Shown here piece after piece: positions 15,475 through 23,922 of a DNA stretch of 64,000 bases; position 1 is the stretch's first letter; each line of letters begins with the position of its first letter. The translations under genes were made by a program, and so were the position numbers. The notes under the pieces are model-generated. The model did not search any database, was not told the DNA's origin, and saw only the letters and a list, made by a program, of their open reading frames with translations. This DNA is from Chitinophagaceae bacterium (GTDB lineage Bacteria; Bacteroidota; Bacteroidia; Chitinophagales; Chitinophagaceae), in the NCBI GenBank assembly GCA_947454155.1, contig CANGIT010000003.1:143766-207765 (forward strand), given 5' to 3'.

Positions 15475-16437
15475 ATGAAGGAAATAATTATTTACAGAAC
15501 AAAAGACAAACAAACTCAGATTGAAGTTAATTTTGAAAATGATACGGTTTGGCTGACTCAACAGCAAATGGCATCACTTTTCGGCCAAACGAAGCAAAAT
15601 ATCAGTTTGCACGTTAACAACTGCTTCAAAGAGAAGGAGTTAAAACTCTCTTCAGTTGTCAAGGAATCCTTGACAACTGCCGCAGACGGAAAAAGGTACA
15701 AAACAAAATATTATAATCTGGATGTTATCATTTCAATTGGATATCGGGTTAAATCCATTCGGGGAACTCAATTTCGTCAATGGGCTACCCAACGATTGAA
15801 AGACTACCTAATTGAAGGTGTTGCCATAAATGAAAAACGTTTAGCGCAAAAAAATAAAGAGATTCAACTTTTGCATGATGGAATCAAAATTCTCAGCAGA
15901 GCGATTGAAGAAAAAGCCAATGGAGAAGAATTTCAGTGGCTTAATCAATTTAGTCTTGGATTGAAATTGTTAGATGATTACGACCATGAAGCCTTAGATA
16001 AAATTGGCAAGCACAAAAGAAAAGCCAAATACCCAGAATTGAGAGAATATATGGAAGTAGTTGAACAAATGAAAAGAGATTTCAATTCTGATATTTTCGG
16101 AAAAGAAAAAGACGGTGGTTTTAAAAGTGCTATCACATTGGTTGAACAACAATTTGATAAGAAGGACATCTATTTGAGTATTGAGGAAAAAGCATCAATG
16201 CTACTCTATTTGATAGTGAAGAATCATTCTTTTGTTGATGGGAATAAAAGAATTGCAGCAGCATGTTTTCTGTTATTTTTAGAACGAAATAATTTATTGT
16301 ATAACGTGAAAGGACAAACGATAATTAGCAACGAAGCATTGGCCAGTTTAACCTTATTTGTTGCTTCCAGTAAAGCAGAAGAGATGGAAACTGTGAAACA
16401 ATTACTCGTAAGTATTTTGAATAGAAATATGCATTAA
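15475..16437 (+). CDS. RhuM family protein with C-terminal Fic/Doc domain
   Basis: The 320-residue protein has an N-terminal RhuM domain (about 1-125) with a helix-turn-helix-like segment (MASLFGQTKQNISLHVN). The C-terminal Fic fold carries HSFVDGNKRIAA at about 258-269. The GNKR ending is the Doc type; Doc of phage P1 phosphorylates EF-Tu, whereas GNGR proteins mostly AMPylate. No separate antitoxin gene accompanies it. The RhuM part may bind DNA or hold the toxin in check. TTGACA (15444-15449) and TTAATTTG upstream may form its promoter. Confidence 0.85.
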   Translation: MKEIIIYRTKDKQTQIEVNFENDTVWLTQQQMASLFGQTKQNISLHVNNCFKEKELKLSSVVKESLTTAADGKRYKTKYYNLDVIISIGYRVKSIRGTQFRQWATQRLKDYLIEGVAINEKRLAQKNKEIQLLHDGIKILSRAIEEKANGEEFQWLNQFSLGLKLLDDYDHEALDKIGKHKRKAKYPELREYMEVVEQMKRDFNSDIFGKEKDGGFKSAITLVEQQFDKKDIYLSIEEKASMLLYLIVKNHSFVDGNKRIAAACFLLFLERNNLLYNVKGQTIISNEALASLTLFVASSKAEEMETVKQLLVSILNRNMH

Positions 16438-16495
16438 AAAGTGTGAAAAATGCGTCCAAAATCCGGCATAAGTAATTGATAATCATTTATTTATG

Positions 16496-17863
16496 CTATT
16501 TGCCGATACAGAACTTACTAAAAATATAATCCAGCTTATCTTCACTTGTTACCTCTCCGGTTATTTCACCCAAATGAAAAAGACAGGTTCTGATTTCTAT
16601 GGCCAGCAGATCGCCAGGAATTTGATTTTGCAATCCGTTTATGATTTGCTTGATGGATTGATCGATCTTTTTAAGCTCTTGCAGATGACGTGAACTCGTT
16701 ATGATTGTTTGATCTTGTTGAATCTCAGATTGCACGGTTTTGGTGTAAATCCTTTCTTTAAGATGGTCGATGCCTATATTATGCTTGGCAGCAATCCATA
16801 CAATTTCATCAACAGGCAAAGTGACATTATTGGACAAGTCCGATTTGTTGCCTACCAATAAAAAACGCAAGCCTTCTTTTTCAAAAAAATATTGCTGTTG
16901 TTTCAACTCGCTTTCGCTTTCGGCATTCACATCATACAGGTACAAAACCAAATCTGCAGACCTCATCTTCTCCAAGCTTTTCTCAATGCCAATATTTTCT
17001 ATCACATCTTTTGATTCATCTCTGATGCCGGCCGTATCGATGAGTCTGAAAAGGATTCCATTGATATTCAGTTTCTCTTCAATGGTATCTCTTGTTGTTC
17101 CTGCGATCTCACTTACAATGGCTCTTTCTTCCTGCAACAGGCTATTCAACAATGTAGATTTTCCGGCATTGGGCTTTCCAATGATGGCAACACTCACCCC
17201 GTTTTTGATCACATTGCCTAACTTAAAGGAATTGATCAGGTCCGAAACGACATTTTCTATGGAATTGACAAGTGCAAAAAACTTTCCACGATCGGCAAAT
17301 TCCACGTCTTCTGTTGCGAAATCAAGCTCCAATTCAATCAGTGCGGAAAACTGTATCAGTTGTTCACGCATTTGACTCAACTTGTTTGAAAAGCCACCTC
17401 TTATGTTATGTAAAGATGTTTTTTGCGCGGCAACAGTATTGGCAGCAATCAAATCGGCTACCGATTCAGCTTGTGTCAAATCCAGCTTGCCGTTCAGAAA
17501 AGCGCGTTGTGTAAATTCACCAGGCTTTGCCATCCTTGCGCCTTTCGCAATACAAGCGTTGATGATTTGTTGCATGACAAAAGGACTACCATGCCCACTT
17601 ATTTCAATGGTATCTTCTCCTGTATAACTTTTGGGCCCGTGAAAAACAGAAATCAGCACTTCATCAATAGCTTCTTCATTTAGCTTCAACAAACCAAAAT
17701 GCAAAGTATGTGTCTTTACTTTTTTCAAATCCTTTGCAGGGAAAAGGTCATTGACAATATCAAGCGCATTGGTTCCACTTACTCTCACCACTCCAATCGC
17801 AGCAATGCCGGGTGCAGTTGCGGGTGCTACAATTGTATCTTGCCATCCGGATAATTTATTCAT
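16496..17863 (-). CDS. mnmE: tRNA modification GTPase MnmE
   Basis: The 455-residue protein has the N-terminal folate-binding domain (residues 1-120), a helical domain, and a G domain (about 220-380) with GKPNAGKS, GTTRDTIEE, DTAGIRD and GNKSD. It ends in the C-terminal FCIGK motif, whose Cys is essential. With MnmG it makes 5-carboxymethylaminomethyl-U34 in tRNA. The last codons match the core of repeats A and B at 15260 and 13771, so the gene's 3' end is the target of the cassettes, yet the gene itself is intact. Confidence 0.97.
   Translation of the reverse strand: MNKLSGWQDTIVAPATAPGIAAIGVVRVSGTNALDIVNDLFPAKDLKKVKTHTLHFGLLKLNEEAIDEVLISVFHGPKSYTGEDTIEISGHGSPFVMQQIINACIAKGARMAKPGEFTQRAFLNGKLDLTQAESVADLIAANTVAAQKTSLHNIRGGFSNKLSQMREQLIQFSALIELELDFATEDVEFADRGKFFALVNSIENVVSDLINSFKLGNVIKNGVSVAIIGKPNAGKSTLLNSLLQEERAIVSEIAGTTRDTIEEKLNINGILFRLIDTAGIRDESKDVIENIGIEKSLEKMRSADLVLYLYDVNAESESELKQQQYFFEKEGLRFLLVGNKSDLSNNVTLPVDEIVWIAAKHNIGIDHLKERIYTKTVQSEIQQDQTIITSSRHLQELKKIDQSIKQIINGLQNQIPGDLLAIEIRTCLFHLGEITGEVTSEDKLDYIFSKFCIGK
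16498..16516. repeat. Core site C at the mnmE 3' end
   Basis: ATTTGCCGATACAGAACTT here matches repeat B (15255-15273) at 18 of 19 positions. It covers the last five codons of mnmE and marks the gene-side junction of the cassette array. Confidence 0.7.
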
Positions 17864-17896
17864 GACACAAATTTATTCTTAATCAGTTTAACTGAT

Positions 17897-17927
17897 AAAA
17901 AAATGCCTCCTGAAATAAGGAGGCATT
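17897..17927 (-). terminator. Intrinsic terminator of the exbB-exbD-exbD-tonB operon
   Basis: On the minus strand, arms AATGCCTCCT and AGGAGGCATT (10 bp, perfect) with a 6-base loop are followed by a T run. It lies 22 bases after the tonB stop. Confidence 0.9.
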
Positions 17928-17949
17928 GAAAATTTATTAAGCAAAACGT

Positions 17950-18774
17950 TTATTCAGAAACGATCCAGGTAATAGGCTGACGCTTATAAGCAGTTACATT
18001 TCTACCATTTTGAACTGCAGGAGTCCACTTACCTGACTTTTTAATTACCCTAACCGCTTCTTGTTCCATACCAAACCCATGATTGGTTTCGGCCTGAACA
18101 TCGCTGACAGATCCGTCTTTAGATACGATGAACCTAACAACAACGGTATAAGATCCGGGAGCTGCACCATTTTCACCGGGAAGATTGCTTTCCAGATTGT
18201 TGGTTAAAAACCTTGACCAGGCATTGTTACCGCCTGGAAAAGCAGCATCGACTTCTACTTTGGTGAATACTTTGTTTTCGTCATCATCTTTTGGCATTTC
18301 AACAGCTTTTGAGTTGTCCTCAATTGGCGCCTGAACGATTTGTTCTTTGTTGTCGCTTTCTACTGTCTTGTTGCTGATGGCCTGATCTTCCTTGATTTCT
18401 TCGATTTTTTCCTCAGGTTGCACCTCTTCATCTTTTACGATTTTTGGAGGCGTGAATTTTACCTGATTCACTTCCGGTGGTGGTGGTGGTGCGGGTGGTG
18501 GTGGTGGTGGCGGCGGTGGTGGTGGTTGATCATTGGCCACTTCAGCCAATTGCGTATCAACAACCTCGATGTCGTTCTTCTCTTTGAATTTTGCCAGTAC
18601 ATCAGCCACAACAGTTCCTATGAAAATGAGAAGCAAAAGAGCTGATGTAATCAGCAAAGCTTTTGTCAACCTGGAGTTGTAAGTTTTTCTCAGTTCATAA
18701 GCGCCGTAAGCTTTATTCTTGCCATCAAAAATGATGTCGAGAATATCGGCATTTAGAATTTTATTTACATCCAT
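17950..18774 (-). CDS. tonB: TonB family energy transducer
   Basis: The 274-residue protein has one N-terminal membrane helix (about 38-60), a proline-rich stretch (about 86-110) and an acidic spacer. The C-terminal TonB domain (about 170-274) contains VKVDAAFPGG-like and VVRFIVSKDGSV strands and ends in Trp-Ile-Val-Ser-Glu. It passes proton-motive energy from ExbB/ExbD to outer-membrane receptors. Its N-terminus (ILNADILDIIFDGKNKAYGAYELRK) is shared with the second TonB at 39500. Confidence 0.93.
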   Translation of the reverse strand: MDVNKILNADILDIIFDGKNKAYGAYELRKTYNSRLTKALLITSALLLLIFIGTVVADVLAKFKEKNDIEVVDTQLAEVANDQPPPPPPPPPPPAPPPPPEVNQVKFTPPKIVKDEEVQPEEKIEEIKEDQAISNKTVESDNKEQIVQAPIEDNSKAVEMPKDDDENKVFTKVEVDAAFPGGNNAWSRFLTNNLESNLPGENGAAPGSYTVVVRFIVSKDGSVSDVQAETNHGFGMEQEAVRVIKKSGKWTPAVQNGRNVTAYKRQPITWIVSE

Positions 18775-18829
18775 AATTAATGATTTGTTGTTTTGGATTC
18801 AGCCTTTTTTGAAAATCCACAAAAGATGA

Positions 18830-19378
18830 TCAATTAATTCCGTTGGCTTCCTCTGTTTTCTTAATCAGCAATTCTTCTGTTGGAGTAATGTCCACTTCCG
18901 CATAGTGTCCGGGAGGCACCACGCAGATGCTCATTTCATCCAAAATATCAATTGCGTTCTTAAATGTAGATTCCTTGGATGATTTAATGATGTACATTAA
19001 ATCGCCAATTGGTGTTGCCTTTCTTTTTTGTACAATCAGGTCTCTGACTTGTTTGAAAGTTGTGCTTTTGAATTGCTCACTGAGTTTATCGGGTTCAAGT
19101 TGACCATAGTAATAATAAACTTGATCTGCTTTACCCAACAGAATTGTCATTGCTCCTGAGTTTTTTACCTTTAGAATCTGGGTAGAATCGTCTTTAGGCT
19201 CGTTCATGTTCATTGCCGTAGACTGACTCATAGTTGTGGTAAAAACGAAGAAAGTAATCAGCAGAAATCCCAGATCCACCATTGGAGTAAGATCTACACG
19301 AGTTGATAATTTTTTTCCTTTTTTTACGCCGGGCCCTTTCTTATGTCCGCCACCCGACGAGGTATCCATTTCTGCCAT
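18830..19378 (-). CDS. exbD: ExbD/TolR family biopolymer transport protein (second copy)
   Basis: The 182-residue protein has a Gly/Lys-rich N-terminal tail (about 1-30), then the conserved VDLTPMVDLGFLLITFFVFTT membrane helix with the essential Asp, then a periplasmic domain. It lies 25 bases downstream of the first exbD and 55 bases before tonB. It works with ExbB as part of the proton channel that drives TonB. Confidence 0.92.
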   Translation of the reverse strand: MAEMDTSSGGGHKKGPGVKKGKKLSTRVDLTPMVDLGFLLITFFVFTTTMSQSTAMNMNEPKDDSTQILKVKNSGAMTILLGKADQVYYYYGQLEPDKLSEQFKSTTFKQVRDLIVQKRKATPIGDLMYIIKSSKESTFKNAIDILDEMSICVVPPGHYAEVDITPTEELLIKKTEEANGIN

Positions 19379-19403
19379 GATGGTAATTTTTTTTGGTTAA
19401 TAA

Positions 19404-20054
19404 CTAACTTTTGGCTGGAGGATTCAAATATAATTCTGAACCAACCGGTACGGCCTCACCATTGGTGACGATCCTGAATTTGAAAAGTTCATTCTTTTTG
19501 AACGCTTCTTTAATACTTTTAAATGCAGGATAAAGTGCCGCATTGTCTCCTTTAATCAATAACATGTCCTGAAGTTTTCGTTGGTCGGATCCAGCGTAAA
19601 CATTGCTTACACTTTTCAACCAATCAACCAACTCATTTTTTGTACTGTCTAAAGGTATCCCCGGCAATTTCGCAGCAGGAATTTCCTGTGGTAAAGCCAG
19701 GCTGGATTTGATTTGACTCAAAGGAACACCGATGAATTGTTGCTTACTCCATTTTTTTAACTCTGCAGGAGATAAGTTCAGGCCTTTGGTCAAATTGATG
19801 TTACTGAGAATATCTGCTTTTTTAGTATCGTCGCCAAGCATCAGAAATGCCCTACCATCTTTGGTGAGGGTGATTAAAATAGATTTATCTGGTGCGGCTT
19901 TTGATGAAACTGAGTTCGGAGGCGTTACAGCTAAAGCTTCCGGTGGTTTTTGTTTTGTTGCCAATATAAAGAAAGACAACAACAAGAACGCCACGTCACA
20001 CATCGCTGTCATGTCGATGGTGGTACTCTTACGGGGAATTTTTACTTTAGGCAT
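19404..20054 (-). CDS. exbD: ExbD/TolR family biopolymer transport protein (first copy, enlarged)
   Basis: The 216-residue protein has the ExbD membrane helix (TAMCDVAFLLLSFFILAT, Asp at about residue 19), followed by a periplasmic domain larger than usual (ExbD is normally about 140). An extra part around residues 60-145 includes a Ser/Lys/Leu-rich insert. It sits directly after exbB. Two unequal ExbD proteins in one operon is common in Bacteroidota. Confidence 0.9.
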   Translation of the reverse strand: MPKVKIPRKSTTIDMTAMCDVAFLLLSFFILATKQKPPEALAVTPPNSVSSKAAPDKSILITLTKDGRAFLMLGDDTKKADILSNINLTKGLNLSPAELKKWSKQQFIGVPLSQIKSSLALPQEIPAAKLPGIPLDSTKNELVDWLKSVSNVYAGSDQRKLQDMLLIKGDNAALYPAFKSIKEAFKKNELFKFRIVTNGEAVPVGSELYLNPPAKS

Positions 20055-20111
20055 TCCTTATTAATTTTTGTTGAATTTACAATTAGATGGTGTTCTGCAT
20101 GAAATCCACAA

Positions 20112-20966
20112 TTATTTGTAGAGAGATGCAAAAGATTGTGTCAATGTAAATCCAGACTCATCAATACCGTAGGTGATGCCATCAATTTTGGTTGTGAAAA
20201 TATTGTAGAATACGATGGCAAAAGCTGAAGTACCGATACCTAAAGCGGTATTGTAAAGCGCTTCGGAGATACCCACAGAAAGTTTACTGGCTGCGGCACC
20301 ACCTCCACTGTCTTCACCCAAAGCAGAGAACGAACGAATCATACCCAATACCGTTCCCAACAATCCCATCAACGTAGCGATTGAAGCGATAGTGGAAAGG
20401 AATACCAGATTTTTTTCAAGCATAGGCAATTCCAAAGCGGTTGCTTCTTCAACTTCTTTTTGGATTGCCATCACTTTTTGGTCTGTATTCAACTCTGTGT
20501 TGTTGATCATTTCTTTGTAACGATGAAGACCGGCTTTCATTACATTACCTACTGAACCTTTTTGTTTGTCGCATTCGCCGATGGCTGCATCGATATTTTT
20601 GTTGGCCAAATGAAATTGAACTTTACGGATGAAATCAGCATTGCTGCCAGTTCCTGTAGCTTTGATGACAGTAAGGAATCTTTCAACCACAAATGTGATC
20701 ATGGTAAGAAAAGTACCGATCAGAATGGGTACAATGATTCCTCCAAGGTACATTTTACTTAATGCGGTTTTAGGCGCTTCTCTATCAGGCCAAAACCCAC
20801 CGTTTTCTCCGCCCACTGCGAAATTGGATCCAGCACCCAGAACGAATCTCCAGATGATGTAACCCGCAACCAGACACACCACAGGTGCCAGAATAGAGAT
20901 CATGTTGTTCGATTTTTTTGCCTGCATGCCGGTTGATTTTGCAGCCGATTTTGCTAATTCTGCCAT
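20112..20966 (-). CDS. exbB: MotA/TolQ/ExbB proton channel family protein
   Basis: The 284-residue protein has three membrane helices (about 22-42, 72-95 and 185-210, with a fourth hydrophobic stretch near 240-262) and the conserved GLLGTVLGMIRSFSALG channel motif. It is the first gene of the exbB-exbD-exbD-tonB operon. The family forms a pentameric channel using the proton gradient. The gap of 188 bases upstream contains the operon promoter, which I could not place exactly. Confidence 0.92.
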   Translation of the reverse strand: MAELAKSAAKSTGMQAKKSNNMISILAPVVCLVAGYIIWRFVLGAGSNFAVGGENGGFWPDREAPKTALSKMYLGGIIVPILIGTFLTMITFVVERFLTVIKATGTGSNADFIRKVQFHLANKNIDAAIGECDKQKGSVGNVMKAGLHRYKEMINNTELNTDQKVMAIQKEVEEATALELPMLEKNLVFLSTIASIATLMGLLGTVLGMIRSFSALGEDSGGGAAASKLSVGISEALYNTALGIGTSAFAIVFYNIFTTKIDGITYGIDESGFTLTQSFASLYK

Positions 20967-21154
20967 AACAATCTGATTTTAATTTGTTAAGTTTTAAAAT
21001 ATTTTTTGGGTTCTTTGTTATTGCTATTAATGACTGAAATCATTAACTAACGCCAACGAGGCGACAAGTTAGTAAATTAATTGAAAGTCTTTATTAAGTT
21101 TCCGCAAATTTTTCGGTGAATAACTTCAGGATGGTGGATTTTTTGGGGAAATGT

Positions 21155-22438
21155 TTATTCATAACGCAAGGCTACAATCGGATCGAGCTTGGAAGCCTTG
21201 AATGCAGGATATAGTCCCGCCAGTAATCCTACTGCAAAACATACTACGATACCCGCTATCACCCATGCCCATGGAATAACAAAACCCGTATGTAACAACA
21301 CTGCCACAAGATTTCCTAAAATAATTCCAGAAACAATGCCGGCTATAGCACCCATCAAACTAATCAGCACACTTTCAAAAAGGAACTGAGAGCGTATCGA
21401 ATTTTTTGTAGCGCCTAATGCTTTGGCCAGTCCTATTTCTTTAGTCCTTTCATTTACGGCTACCAGCATGATATTCATCAATCCAATGGCAGCTCCTATC
21501 AATGTGATGAAAGCTATTCCAATCGTTCCCTTCTCTAAAAAACCTAAATTCGTTAGCAGGCTTTCAGCGATACTGTCACTTTTATCAATATAAAAATTAT
21601 CCTCGTCTTTTACTTTCAATTTGCGGATAGGTCGGAATGTGGCTTTCGCTTCACCTATGGCCAAATCCATCATTTTCAAATTCGAAACCTGAACAGCGAG
21701 ATTGAAATTGGCTGTATTGCTCGAAAATACATTTCTCACATTGTTGTATGGCGTTACCACCACTTTGCTGGTATTAAAAAATGCACTGGAGCCTTTGTCT
21801 TCCAATACGGCAATCACCCTGTAAGGAATATGATCTACCCTAACTTGTGCATCTATGGCTTTGGCTACATTCTCCGGATATAATTTTGCGGCTACACCAC
21901 TACCCAGCATACACACATTCATTCCCGATTGAACTTCAGATTTGGTAAAGTTTCTTCCGTAAGCAATTTTATAGCCATTCAGCTCCAGGTAATTTTCGTC
22001 TCCGCCAAATACATTGATCTCCGGATTTGTTTTTGCACGTGAAGTATTGACAACTATACCGTTGGGCCCTCGCAAGGCAATACTGACCTTTGAGTTTGGA
22101 AAATAATATCTGTCTGAAAACAACCTGGCTTCGTCAAGGCTGATGGGAATTCCCAAATTTGAATATTTGCTATTCAGCTCTTTTTTGGTTGACCTCGAAG
22201 CGGTGGATCTTCCCCGATGTCCAAAATTGAAAGTCCTTTCTTTGTATCGAATGCTGAATGCATTGGCCCCCATGGTGGAAAAACTGGAAACAAGACTATT
22301 GCTTGCTGCCTGTATGGCCGTGATGATAAGGATGAGGGCAAAAATGCCAAGCGCAATAATAACAACAGTAATTCCAGTTCGGAGTTTGTTTCCTTTTAAA
22401 TTTTTCCAAGACAAAGAAAGTATATCGCTGTAATTCAT
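21155..22438 (-). CDS. MacB/FtsX-type ABC transporter permease
   Basis: The 427-residue protein has an N-terminal membrane helix (about 20-45), a large periplasmic MacB_PCD domain (about 46-285) and three C-terminal helices of the FtsX fold (IGAAIGLMNIMLVAVNERTKEIGLAKALGA). Such permeases pump or extract lipoproteins, peptides or drugs together with an ATPase and an adaptor, neither of which is adjacent. The spacing to nuoN (68 bases) and different function suggest it is not part of the nuo operon. Confidence 0.85.
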   Translation of the reverse strand: MNYSDILSLSWKNLKGNKLRTGITVVIIALGIFALILIITAIQAASNSLVSSFSTMGANAFSIRYKERTFNFGHRGRSTASRSTKKELNSKYSNLGIPISLDEARLFSDRYYFPNSKVSIALRGPNGIVVNTSRAKTNPEINVFGGDENYLELNGYKIAYGRNFTKSEVQSGMNVCMLGSGVAAKLYPENVAKAIDAQVRVDHIPYRVIAVLEDKGSSAFFNTSKVVVTPYNNVRNVFSSNTANFNLAVQVSNLKMMDLAIGEAKATFRPIRKLKVKDEDNFYIDKSDSIAESLLTNLGFLEKGTIGIAFITLIGAAIGLMNIMLVAVNERTKEIGLAKALGATKNSIRSQFLFESVLISLMGAIAGIVSGIILGNLVAVLLHTGFVIPWAWVIAGIVVCFAVGLLAGLYPAFKASKLDPIVALRYE

Positions 22439-22506
22439 TTAATTTGATTGACTACAGGACAAAGGTAGGAAAGGAAAAGACGAAACCGGAAACTCTTTGA
22501 TCAAAA

Positions 22507-23895
22507 TCAATGATAAAGCCAGCCGAGAATTAATTCGGGGTAAATGCCAATCAATATCACCAATCCGGCAATGATGCCCAGCATCAATTTGAATGATGAT
22601 GACAACTCGTTTGTTTCCTCTTCTTGATGAGGGGCTTTGAAATACATGGCTTGGATGACCCTGAAATAATAATAAGCACTTACCGCGGCGAACAGAACAG
22701 CAACAATAACCAACCAGATATGATGTCCATTTTCAACTGCAGCCATGAGCATGAAAAATTTACTTTGAAAGCCTGCTGTCAATGGCACACCAGTAAGTGA
22801 AAGTAAAAACACAGTGGCACAAAAAGCCATCAAAGGTTGTTTGCGCGCCAGACCATTGAAACCATCAATGGTAAAATCATTCATCTTGGTCAAAACGCCA
22901 AAGATGCCAATAGTAGCCAAACTGTAAGCGGCAGCATATAAAAGAATACCCTCTTTGGCTTTATTGTTAAGGGCAAAAACGGCCAGCATCATAAAACCTG
23001 CCTGAGCGATACTGGAATAGGCCAGCATACGTTTTACACTTTGTTGAAATACTGCGGTGATATTGCCTACCAACAGCGTAGCTATGGTAATGAACAGTAC
23101 CAACCGCTGCCACTGGTCTTGAACTGATCCAAAGGAATGTTCGAAGAGCCTAATAAAAGCGAAGAAGCCAGCAGCTTTTACCACGGTGCTCATGAATGAC
23201 GTGAATACTGTAGGGGCGCCGTCATAAACATCAGGTGTCCAGAAATGAAATGGTGCGGCAGATACCTTGAATGACAATGACACCATGATGAAAAGCACAC
23301 CAAAAGCCATGAGTACAGGCATAGTTCCCACTCCTATGTTTATTTTGTCTATGAAAAAAGAAGCATTGGAATTTCCGCCATAAAGAAAAGTAATCCCCAT
23401 CAGCATGATGCCGGTGGAAAATGCACCCATCAGGAAATATTTGAGAGCCGCCTCGTTGCTTTTCAAATTTCGTTTATCGCTTCCCGTTAATATGTACAAT
23501 GGAATAGACATGATCTCAACGCCAATAAACAACATCAGCAAAGTATTGAATGTAGCCACCAGCGATACCCCACACAAGACAAAAAATATCAGGGCAAAAT
23601 ACTCTCCAACGTGTGGTCCGGCCTTTTCAATTTCGGAGCCACTCAGCAGAAAGAAAATCAACGTGACCGCCAAGGCGATGACAATGAAGAGCAGGTTGAA
23701 ATTTTCAAATCTCAACATTTCATGGTGATTGAACCGGAAAAAACTGTTGCCGGCTACCATTTCCTGTACCGCCGTCAACAATGTGAGGGATAATCCTCCT
23801 ATGGCCACCCAACGAGGGAGCGTTTTGCTTTTAGCGAAGACGCCAATAAACATAAGTATCACGCCAAAAACAGCCGTAAGTATTATTGCATTCAT
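22507..23895 (-). CDS. nuoN: NADH-quinone oxidoreductase subunit N
   Basis: The 462-residue antiporter-like membrane subunit of complex I has about fourteen helices, a conserved Lys in helix 7-8 context (FKVSAAPFHFWTPDVYDGAPT) and the Pro-Phe-His-Phe-Trp motif. It is the last gene of the nuo operon. It conducts protons coupled to quinone reduction. Confidence 0.95.
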   Translation of the reverse strand: MNAIILTAVFGVILMFIGVFAKSKTLPRWVAIGGLSLTLLTAVQEMVAGNSFFRFNHHEMLRFENFNLLFIVIALAVTLIFFLLSGSEIEKAGPHVGEYFALIFFVLCGVSLVATFNTLLMLFIGVEIMSIPLYILTGSDKRNLKSNEAALKYFLMGAFSTGIMLMGITFLYGGNSNASFFIDKINIGVGTMPVLMAFGVLFIMVSLSFKVSAAPFHFWTPDVYDGAPTVFTSFMSTVVKAAGFFAFIRLFEHSFGSVQDQWQRLVLFITIATLLVGNITAVFQQSVKRMLAYSSIAQAGFMMLAVFALNNKAKEGILLYAAAYSLATIGIFGVLTKMNDFTIDGFNGLARKQPLMAFCATVFLLSLTGVPLTAGFQSKFFMLMAAVENGHHIWLVIVAVLFAAVSAYYYFRVIQAMYFKAPHQEEETNELSSSFKLMLGIIAGLVILIGIYPELILGWLYH

Positions 23896-23922
23896 ATCTT
23901 TCCCGAATTATTGCTTTTATTA

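Larger units (their letters stand above)
15255..16512. mobile_element. mnmE-site cassette X carrying the RhuM-Fic/Doc gene
   Basis: It lies between repeat B and the true 3' end of mnmE and holds one gene (15475-16437). As with cassette Y there is no integrase. An AT-rich segment just outside the core at B (TTGATTATC) resembles the one at the mnmE end (TTGATAATC), suggesting a shared left arm. Confidence 0.6.

Noticed and set aside
13851..16490. Integrase gene or remnant inside the mnmE cassettes
   Set aside because: Only the ATPase and RhuM-Fic frames are present; no tyrosine or serine recombinase motifs were seen on either strand.
18478..18530. GGTGGTGGT tract as a repeat element
   Set aside because: It encodes the proline run of TonB on the minus strand.
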